NCBI GenBank assembly: GCA_030063045.1
Contig: JAQSEB010000059.1
Location: 1,860,001-1,924,000 of the forward strand
DNA length: 64,000 bases
Source: Pratylenchus scribneri
Lineage: Eukaryota > Nematoda > Chromadorea > Rhabditida > Pratylenchidae
Reading direction: 5' to 3'
The notes beneath the pieces were generated by a model, which saw nothing but the letters and a program-made list of their open reading frames with translations, did not search any database and was not told the origin of the DNA. Both the position numbers and the translations under genes were made by a program. Of the stretch, positions 50,841 to 61,069 are shown one piece after another (the first letter of the stretch is position 1; every line of letters begins with the position of its first letter).

Positions 50841-53409
50841 TTAACATAATTTGCATGATTTCATACAATTCTGATGCATCCATCCTTGTTGAGGACGGTT
50901 TGAGCAGAAGCCACGCAAAGACCAAACACCGCAATAGACGTGTTGATCCAGGCAACCTGTGGAAAAGTGCAAAAAACATTCAATATACAGTAAATTCTCT
51001 ATTAGAAGCCTATGGGCTTATAAATTTCAGAGCATCACTAGTGTGGGCTTATATTAAAGTACTTATTAGTTTCTTCTAGAGGCTGCCTTCTAATAGAGTA
51101 TTTACGTTACTATTAACAGACCCGGTTTGCAATACATTGCATTCAACATTTGCACATCTTTGTCCGATAATCTCCTCCTTTGGCCCATTAATTGCATATT
51201 CCTTTGGGAATCCACTTTGGGCAACATTGTTGGCTTATGGCTGTCCAGTGATGCCGTATATGGCCCATAATGCATTATGGAATCATAGGAATATGGGACA
51301 CCGTAACTGTTGAATGAATTTGGGTGAATTAAATTATGGGCACATTAAAGGGATACGGCGTAAATTTGCTTGGATCGGCGATGGCAAAGAAGTCATAGAA
51401 TTGTGGATTTATATTGGCCCATTGGACGGAGATATGGTCGTCCCGATCACTACGCAAATGTTCATGATTGGCCCCAAGGGCATGCATTGTTTCGTGGGCA
51501 GCCACGCCGATTGGCTGGAAATGGAAAGGTATTTACAAAAGGCAAAAAAATGTATCGAACATCTTGGCATTGAAAGGACAAATATATTGGATTGGCCGGG
51601 TTGACTCGACCAATGTACGATAAACCACAACTTAAATTGAATATTTCCTCAAGGATTTTTGTGTGAATTTTGACTCACAATGTTGGCGTAGATACTTTAA
51701 TATAATGTAAATAATCGTTGGTTGGTTTGTTAAAAACTTGTTCAAAACGAATACAAGTTTGGGCCTAAAATAATAATAAAAGTAATTCATTTTGTCCTTT
51801 CATCACCTCAATCATCAAATGTGCTTGATGGACTTGAAAAACGAAAATAAATTAGAATAATAAAATGGAAAATCTTTACCAATTTGGTGTTCAAAATCCT
51901 CTATAAAATATTAAGAATTATTTACAAATTTCCATCAAAAAACGCACGAATTGATGGATCGAAAAAGTATTTAATTGATTCGCCAGTTGGCCATTTTTGT
52001 GCCTGAAGTTGGTCCAAAAACAGTGATGCCCTTTTGTATCGGCCATATCCGTACTTTTTGCTTTCCACCGGCGCTGGGGTATTATCCAGCGCATTCAACA
52101 ATTCCATTGCCTGGTTTTCGGTCAACAAAATGTCGTGTTCGAATGTACCATCGTTCACTGGGCTGACCTAAACTGGCCATACGATTTGAATTGGATTAAA
52201 TGCCAAACATAATCTGCCAATCCGGCGACGCGAAGCATTTTCATTTTGAGTTGATGCACCAAATCCACTCGTTTTTCGATCATTTCCGGCGATTTGTACG
52301 GACTTACTCGCCGTAAAAAGTCCATTTCATGTTGAAGGACCATTGTCCTCTTTTGTTCCATCCCATATGGTTGTGCTTTACAATCTATGGTGCCACTCAT
52401 ACAATTTTTCTGGGATAAATTTGTTCAAGATATTCCCTTCTATTCCCTTATATACTGACCAATATGGCATCCCTGGCTTCGGCTGGCAAATAGCCAAATG
52501 GCATTGCCGGCGTTTCCGGTTGAATTCCATTCTCCTCTGGCATTGGATTCATAAACGAAGGTGGTGGAGGCCTATCAGGGGGAGAGGGTGGCGGTGGTCC
52601 GAATTCACCTCCAGGTCCTCCAGGTCCTGGTGGTGCTGGTAAGAAACTGTAAAACGGAATTATGTGAATCAATTAAGGTGCTTAGCACATTTCACCGAAA
52701 AATACATTTTACCAAAACCGATTTTCGTTTACTCCAGAAATCCAATGCTGTTTTCTGATTTAATATGTTGGAAAACCTTTAACCGGTTTCAAAACATAAA
52801 TTAGCCAAAACATGGTTTAATTAAAATGTTTTAAACAGCTTTTTCGGTGGCATAAACATAATAAATTTAATTCAAATTACCCTTCACATCTTGGATGGCC
52901 TGGATGACGGAAACAGAATCGATGCATATGACCTGTAATTTAGGTAATACTCGTTTTAGCAAGCAATTTTTGTGTAATTAATTCAAATTTCTGCCAATCA
53001 TATTCCAATATAAAGACGAATACCGACCTCCACCCCATCCTTGTCTTTTGGCCATTTCCATTTCGGCTGTTTCATTTTCTTTTGATGCCATTTTCTTCTT
53101 ACATTCCTGGCATTCCCCAATCACCATTTGATCCGTTTTTGGCATTGCCTCTGTCACTCCAATTCCTTCTTCTTTATTGTTTCCACTACTCCAACTCCAC
53201 GGCTTCATTGTCCATTGTGTGGACCAATCCGTCGATGTGCTCGGCTTTTCCGTACTTGTCTCTTGGCCAACAAGGCCTTCGCCCCGTTGTCGGCCTTCCA
53301 AAGGGGGTGTCCATTCGAAAGGGCACGATGGACATGGGGAGGAAGAAATTAAGGAAATGGAATGGAGGAGGAGGAATATTAGGGAATAAAATTGGTGGAA
53401 TTTTCGCAT
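50841..53409 (-). CDS. Secreted astacin-type zinc metalloprotease with ShK domain
   Basis: Twelve exons, roughly 650 residues. The start at 53409 gives a signal peptide (FYSLIFLLLHSISLISS), then a Cys/Trp-containing and Pro/Gly-rich N-terminal region, then a propeptide (MDFLRRVSPYKSPEMIEKR) and a furin-type site RYKR before ASLFLDQL. Catalytic domain: TCIRFEQ, CGLSYIGRVNPANPIYL, zinc motif HETMHALGANHEHLR (H-E-x2-H-x2-G-x2-H-x3-R), and Met-turn YDSIMHYG with the Tyr ligand. The C-terminal exon (50956-50841) is a six-Cys ShK domain (CLDQHVYCGVW, GFCSNRP, CMKSCKLC). Exons: 53409-53028, 52932-52881, 52646-52460, 52409-52209, 52167-51926, 51900-51880, 51832-51807, 51764-51679, 51630-51561, 51514-51357, 51306-51122 and 50956-50841. 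The junction 51926/51900 is one base out of frame. Nematode astacins act in cuticle moulting, hatching and digestion. Whether the first exon belongs is likely, not proven. Confidence 0.85.
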
Positions 53410-56400
53410 CTGCTATCGTGAAAATAATTAAAAATTTTAATAATCAATTTTAAGATTATAAAAATGAGAGAATTTTATGTATATGCCTAATGGCATTATT
53501 CATTCGAAATATGAAAAAAATGGGAGAATAAGACTAAAGGCATTATTCTTAATATCAATGGAAAAATGGGGGTTTTTGATCTCGAATATTTGATCACTAA
53601 CTTTATTCCTCTCTGATCTTTGAGTCCACCCTCCTTTTATAGCAGCAGTTATTTATTTATTTTGTAAATATTTTGGGAAAATTTTTGTGAAAACATGGGC
53701 GTATATCTTTAAAAAAAAGTGAACATTCCAAATGCGACCTTGAAATTTCGGCTGCACAAAAAACAAAATTGCGTCAAAATCTCTTGGGAGGCTATGAAAT
53801 AGGAATTGACGAAGTGAAAAATACAAGAATTTCTCACATTTTATTCAGATGTTTGTGAGGTAAATTTGCGCAATAATGGAGAGGAATTCAAAATATTGTG
53901 ACCTTTCATCAACAAAAAAGATGCGCAGAGTTTGCCGAATTTTGAATCAGCCAAATAGAAATGGGAAGGATGAATGAATCCATTTGAGTTTTGGCCATTT
54001 TAGAGACAAAAAAAATTAATATTTAAAAAGGAAGAAAGAACGGCTGGAAGACGGATGGATCGATCGAAAAAGGCGAGATTGCGTGGGAATTGAATGATGA
54101 AGGGAATGGATCAAGATGCGCAAATCAGCAATAGTAAAAAAAAAACACCAAAAAGACGATCAACTTTCCCTTTCTACGTGACAATCAACGATCACAACCA
54201 AATTATGTTGTACATAGGAAGGAGAATATTCCCGACCAGTAAAAGGAATTGAATATGGGAAGGCAATAATAATCAATGATAATTCATTTGCGCAATCAAA
54301 TTCCAATCAAAATTATTTCAAAAAACATTCGAAAAATGGATAAAATAAAAAAGGATTTCAAAATGTTCAATGGGATTATAAATTGTGGATTTATAAGAAT
54401 GCAGAAAATGTTGAAATTGGGTGGATAAAGCATATTCTACATCAGCTTTGGAAAAAAATACAAAATAGACAATGTTTATCCACCACCACGTCATAAAGGG
54501 TTATTGGCCGTTTAATGCAAATTTCAAATTTTCAACCATTGAAATCCAATCAACCCGCAATTTATATAGAATAAAGGAGACCATGTTTTATTCAAATATT
54601 TTTTATTATATTGCTACTGATTCACCTCTGATTTCGGAACATCTTTATTTTTCCATTGTTCCTTTTTTATTTTTGCTTCGGCGTTTCTTTGACATTTAAA
54701 AGTTAACAAAGGGATAAATCTACTATAAAAGTTGCTAACGAAATTCATCATTTCGAATTCGTATATTCAAATTCATATTCAAAGAGGAAATCATTCATAC
54801 AGCACAAATGAATTTACAAAAATGCCGTCAAATTCAGTCAGTCAAATTTATAAGGCCAAACTTAAATGTTCTCTTGGTTAAATGTGCCATTTTTCAACTC
54901 CACTTCTCGTGATTAATTTCTATGGCCTATATTTAGTCTTTGTACCCATATCAATTCATTATTACGTCATTTCCGCTATTCCATTCTTCAACCTGTTGGA
55001 TGGGATCAACAATTCCCATCCGAAATCATCCCTCTTTTGGATCCCAGTCCCATTTATTGCAATTCCATTGCGCGATTGCGCGAAAGGGGATCGCTTCTCA
55101 TTTGTCCTTTTCATAGTCCATTCCAGATCATTCCACCTATTTGGGGCTCTTCGATAAATCTGTGAGCATTCTTTTTGCCTAATGTATTGAATAAATTTAA
55201 TCAATTTACAATCTCAGCAATGATTCTGGAGTCAATGTTCCATTCTTCTAAAGTTATCTCCTTTTCCCTAAAGGTAATTCATTCACATTATTTTCCCCAT
55301 TGGATTGCGCACATCCACGCCCTATGGGTCCATTCCATTGTCTAATGAACGGGGCCAATTGCAATTTGGGAATGAACATATTCACTAAGAAAAATAAGAA
55401 ATTGAATGCGCGTTAAGCTTCCCAAAAAGAATACAAAATGAATTTGGGGCAAAAGCGAATTGGGAATTATTATTAATTGATTCGCATTAGCCAAAACAAT
55501 GAAAATGAACTGGCTTGGCCGATGAACGCTACCCTCTCTTCCTATTTCCGACGTTTGATTTTTATCGGGTGAATTTGTTCGCCGCGCAAAAGAATACGCG
55601 AAAATGAACATTGTCTCCTTTTGCCTTTCCTTTTTTGCTAATAAAAAATAAAAATCTTCGAAAATTAAAATTTCCTTTAGGTACAAAAAAGCCATCGAAT
55701 GATATAAAATTCCAAATCTTTGTTACCAATTTCTTCCAAATTGTACATATCCAAATCGATGCCAACCAAAATCCAAACATTAAATCCCACCTCAATTTTC
55801 CTCCCTTGATTTTTTTTTTCAAAATTTATGTGAGAAAATGAGGAGTGAATGAATTGAATTGAATTGAAGATTTTCGGTAAGAGAATTGTCCGATTGTTTG
55901 CCAAAAAGAGTGAAAATGAAAAGTAAAAATGGATGAATAGGGGAGAGGAGGGGGTGATTTTATGTTTACCGTTGGGTTTTGACCTAGGCTGGCTGGCTGG
56001 CTCCCTCCAAACATAATGGCCAATTTCTTGGGCCTCAAATTTACCACGGGATTAGCACATTTCATTTCAACCAATTCAATTTTTCCAAATTTTTTCTTTG
56101 TACTTTTCCACAGCCATCCATCGCATTTTTGACGCAATGGTGGCAATCGGGAAAATGCAGAAATCAAAGAAAAAGAAAGCCGAAGGGCTGGAATCTTCCC
56201 CTCTCATTGGCAGGAAAGAATTTGTGGCCAAATTCAACAATAAATTCTTACCGTGCTTCCTTTCCAAGGACAAAAGAAAAGTCCTTCCTTTTTACTTTCA
56301 GTTCAGACCATCCAAAATAATGTCCATTTCCTTTTTACTTCCGCTATGTAAAAATTGTACAAAATATTGCAGAAATGCCAGAATGTTCATCTGCAGAACT

Positions 56401-59400
56401 TTTATTCTTTTTGCAAAAATTTAGGGGATATTTAAATCCAATCATTCTCAATTCCAAATTAATTCCCGTTGTTCAATCCACTCGATAATATTTATTATCC
56501 AAATTATCCACATCCATTTATCCATTCAATCCATTCTTCCATTTCCAAATTGATCCAAATATTCTCGCTTCAATTCCCCCCAAATCCATTCTTCTTCTGC
56601 TGATTTGTTTCCATTACTCTGTGTGTCCATTAATTAATCCTCTCCGCTTCCATTTTTTGGCCGTTCCCATTCCACCAATTTGATTTTTGGTATGCAAAAA
56701 CAGCTAAAATGGCTGATCAGCCCAAATCCATTTTCTTTGTGGTCCATTCAAAAAATGTGCACAAAAGTGCATGGATCAGTCGAAACAAAATAATATTTAT
56801 TTTCTATTTATTTTTATTTGTATTTGCCTATTTTGGACATTTTCTTGGGCCAAAATAACCCCCGCGTTTTACTCCATTATATTTTCGGAGATTTCAATAA
56901 AATATACCAAGGTAGAATGAATTCCATTGTTCAAACAAACAAAAAGGAAACAATTTGATCAATTATCAAAATGGAAAATTTAAATTTAAAATGACAAATT
57001 TATGGATCTTTTTACTTACAAATTCCATATTCTCCGGAACCAATCTTTAAATATAAAATACAATGTTCAATTTATCTACCTAAATCCGCTTCTCTTTGTT
57101 TAAAATTCTAAAATTTGAGTCAAAAGTCTGCCTGAATTCTTATCAAAATTATGTGTAAAATTTGGTCTATAAAAATAGGTCAAAAGTTTACATCCTTTAA
57201 TTGTTCGATAATTCATTTATAAAAAATTTCTGCCCAAAAATTGTGTAGCACCATTAAAAATTGCAAAAAGGTGAAAGTGTTCTCACAGAACAGGATTTCC
57301 CCCAATCCAATTGGATGGGCCAATCATTCATAAAAAGTGGGAATAAAGCAGCTAATCCTCCACCTTCACCCCTTCCCCTTCTCCTTTTTTGGCCGCCTGA
57401 ATCGGTTTTGCCTTCACTTTTCACATAATGGGAGGGGGGCCAAGCACTAATCCCCCACAACCAAACATAAAGCCCTTCACATATTTTTGGGCCCAGTGAA
57501 TCCGCTCTGTGGCCACCACCTCCTCAGTCAGATCGGCCAAATTGCCGTGTCGGCTTCAGCCCCACCCCAACCCCAATTCCCTTTCATCCGCAGCAGCCTA
57601 AATCCTCCTTTAAAGCGGTGAAAGCCAAAAAGGAAATCCTTCTTTTCCAGCCGACCACAAACTTGTTCGGCGTTCCTTTCCCTTTTTGGATTCGGCCTTC
57701 GCCCCTCAAGCAGAATTCATTTTAGGCTCCCCGAATCCCCCATCACAATTATCCGCCCACAACAGCAAATTGCACAATTTCCCCTTCACTTTTATATTGC
57801 TTCAGTGAATGGATGGATGGATGGATGGCCCACTTCACTTTCCTTCAAATGGGCCAATTGTTGAATTCCCACTTCCCCCTCCGCATTCTCTTCCGGTATA
57901 AATGCGGGTCATCTGCCAGTGGGAATTGTGCGCATCCCCTCGCTGTCCCATCCGCCCAAATCCGGCTGCCTTTTCTTTCCTTTTTTCCATCCATTTTCTG
58001 CAACTTTCGCTGCAACTTTCCCCAAAAAAGTAAATTCTTTGGCCATATTTTGATGAATTTTGACATTTTAAAATAATTTTCCTAAAAATTTTAAAAGATT
58101 ACATGGATTGATGAGAGGGGAATTGGGGTCACGCCCAAAATATAACAATAGGAGGAACAAAGAAATGCATTTTTTGGTTTGGGTTTATGTCATTTTTGAG
58201 GGAATGTTGCTGCCATAATCCGCTCATTCTTCCTCCCCCATTGATAAGCAGTATCCATTTTATTTAAATTCACAATGGCCTACTTTTTTGACTCATTTTT
58301 TGTCCACCTACACCCATTTATTCATATCAGTGATGACTGATGATTTTATTTGACGGCCCACAATGACGTCTAAAGACAGAAGGCAGAAGCAATTTTTCAA
58401 GAGTTTTTGTGCAAAATGCTTAAAAGAATGATGCGAGAATGAGGAAAAAATAAATAAAAGGGTCTTTTGTAGGAAGAATGACCATCCATCTATATCCAAT
58501 GGGCCAAAATAATTCTTGGATCAACACAAAAAAATATGTATGATCTATGATGTTGGCACAATTCTTGGTTCATTTTTTAAAAAGCCATTCCTAACTATTT
58601 TTAAATGCTTTAAATACATAATTGAGTGGAAGGAAAAGCCCATCTTTTTAGCCATTATTTCGACTTGATCCCTCTTACAATTTTATGGCCACTTTTAATG
58701 ATCACTTAAATATACATATTGGCCCCATATAAAAGAGTGAGGTTCCCATTTTAAACGCATTCAATTTCAAATGAATAAATTAAAATAGCGGAATGAGGAA
58801 ATGTAAAATTTTTTGGATTCCTTTTACCATTAATATGCAAAATTGTCCAAAATAGTTTAAATAATCTAACTCATACCATTTATTGTTTATTTTATTCGGA
58901 TTATTCATAAAAGTGGTTAAAAAATGACACGGAACCATTGAGAGGGAGGGGAATAATGGCCAAATTGACTCATCCCAAAATGATTGTTTTGGTTTAGGTA
59001 TCATCCTTCCCAATCATAAAATAATAATAAATAGCAACAATTTTTGCAATGAAAATGCTCATTTTACACTTTGAAGATAGAAGAAGCAACGAATCATCAA
59101 TTCCATTCCTCCCTCCACCATCCCTTCATTCCCACAACAAATGTTTGCGCAATTGAATTGCATGAAATGCTATTATTATTATTATTGAATATTATTGAAG
59201 CAGTGGCATTCCCCTTGGCTGCGTGTTTCGGCGTTTTTTCCATCCAAACACCTTTTCCGAAACATTTCTTTGATTGTCGTCGTTTTCCCTTTCTATTTTC
59301 CCCTGCGGCCATTGAATGCCGCCAAAACACATCAAATTGATCAATGATGTGCCCCGCGGGGAAGAAATCCACGCTTTCACATTTTTCCTCCAGCCATTCA

Positions 59401-61069
59401 TTCAGCCAATTCAGCCTGAAGAATGTGAATGAGAAACAGCCAAACTCATCAAATACACATATATTTGCGTGCACTTGAACTGCTTTTTTGCGCGCGTGTG
59501 CTTTTGCTTTTTTGGGCGGTATAATTACGCTGCCGCCATTTTGAGAAGGTTCTCCTTTTGGTCTCCTCGTAAAGGCGGAACATCCCTTGAATTTTATTTT
59601 ACCCGCTTTTCGTGGCTACTTTTTCTTCCAAAAATGCTGTAAAAGTCCAGCTGAATGTCTTCTTTTCACCTTTGCCGCCAGCCGGCCTTTTGCTGATGCC
59701 CCCGAAAAATCACTTTTTTTTTTGTCACCGCCGTTGTTTCCATTTCCGCCCCTTTCCATGGTCATCATCGCCTTCCTTTTTTGCACCTTTCACGCGGCCT
59801 TGTATTGAATCGAGTCTTCCGATTCCATTCATTATTCCAATTAAACATTTCCCCTGGCCCCACAGTGATCATTTCCACCGTTTTGATCTGTCACTTTTGA
59901 ATGTTTTATTAAAGGAAAGAAATATTAATATTTTCTGCCCACTGGCCAAATTGATCAATTCAAACAAATTTATTTATTTTCTTGTCCAAATTTCCACCGT
60001 GAATCCATTTTAGAGTCCATTTTAGCTTCTTCAATTTCTACCTCGGAAGTAACCTTTTCGAGGTCTAATCTGCGATCTGCCCAACAAAATGCCCCTTTTG
60101 GAATGCGCATTTGACCCTCACGACATCTCGGGAAGGGACACAAAGTGACCCGAATGATGATCTCCTCTCTCTTTTGTCATTGTTGACTCATTCAGTCAGT
60201 CAGAAAGAAGCAGCTAATCTCCCAACAAAAAATGTGGGCGAGGATCCTTTGGAATGGAAATGAAGTGGTCATTCCCAAGGCAATATTCATTTTTAATTCC
60301 CCTTTTAGCCTTTCCTTCCGCTCCTCAATTTTTAAGCACGATTAGCAAATGGATTAGAAGGAATTGGAATTACCAATTTCAATTTAAATTCCATCTTCCA
60401 TGGGTAAAAGCTTCTCAAATTGTATTGAGGTCAAGCTAAATTTTAATTTACATTTTTATGATATTTTTAATCAAAATTTATTGGATTCTAAAAATTTTAA
60501 AGCTGCATTGATTTGAGGGGAAAAGCAATGAAAAGGAATTTGGGCCGAATTCATTTTTGGGAATCATTTGCCCCAAAAAACAAAGGAGTCGAAACAAAAC
60601 CAAACAACGACAAATTCGCGCATTGAATTAATACGGGTTTATTGTGTGTTGATTGGGGGTAATCAGTCAATGATCTTCTTGCTGAATTCCTTCCTTCCCT
60701 TCATCGTCCAAACTTAATATTCCCCCAACAAAATTCTTTCCTTTTCTTTCCAATCCAAACCAATTCCCCCAATATACTCCCTTTCCAAATCAGAAACACC
60801 CTATTATGTCCAAAGCAGTCAATATTGCGGTTTGCGGCGCAATTTTTGCTGCAGATAATGAATGAATTGATGATGATTGGCCCCGGGAATGAATTGGATT
60901 GGGCTCGCGCGCAAATGACACCATTCCCCCTCCCCCCTTCCCCAATAATCAACAAATAACAATAACCACTCCCTTCAACTCGTTTAACGATTCATTCCTA
61001 ATCGACCCACATTCAATATTCGCCATTCCCGCATAAAATTATTATTATTATTCAACAATATTCCCCCAA
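53410..61069. other. 7.7-kb region without a recognised gene
   Basis: Between the astacin start (-) and the SLC17-type start (+), two divergent genes. I find no exon chain with family features on either strand. Open frames at 55342-56273 (-), 59097-59474 (-) and 59587-60013 (+) are low complexity or rich in Phe/Ser/Pro. Simple repeats include GGAT runs near 57810 and TTATTATT near 59170. Long 5' untranslated exons, regulatory DNA or fast-evolving genes could be hidden here. Confidence 0.5.

Noticed and set aside
50816..51079. Plus-strand frame with an apparent signal peptide
   Set aside because: It is antisense to the ShK exon and last intron of the astacin gene; the minus strand has the six-Cys motif.
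51314..51604. Plus-strand 96-codon frame
   Set aside because: Antisense to the astacin zinc-site exon (HETMHALGANHEHLR on the minus strand).
59097..59474. Minus-strand 125-codon frame
   Set aside because: Contains Asn/Lys low complexity and no recognisable domain; no flanking exons found.
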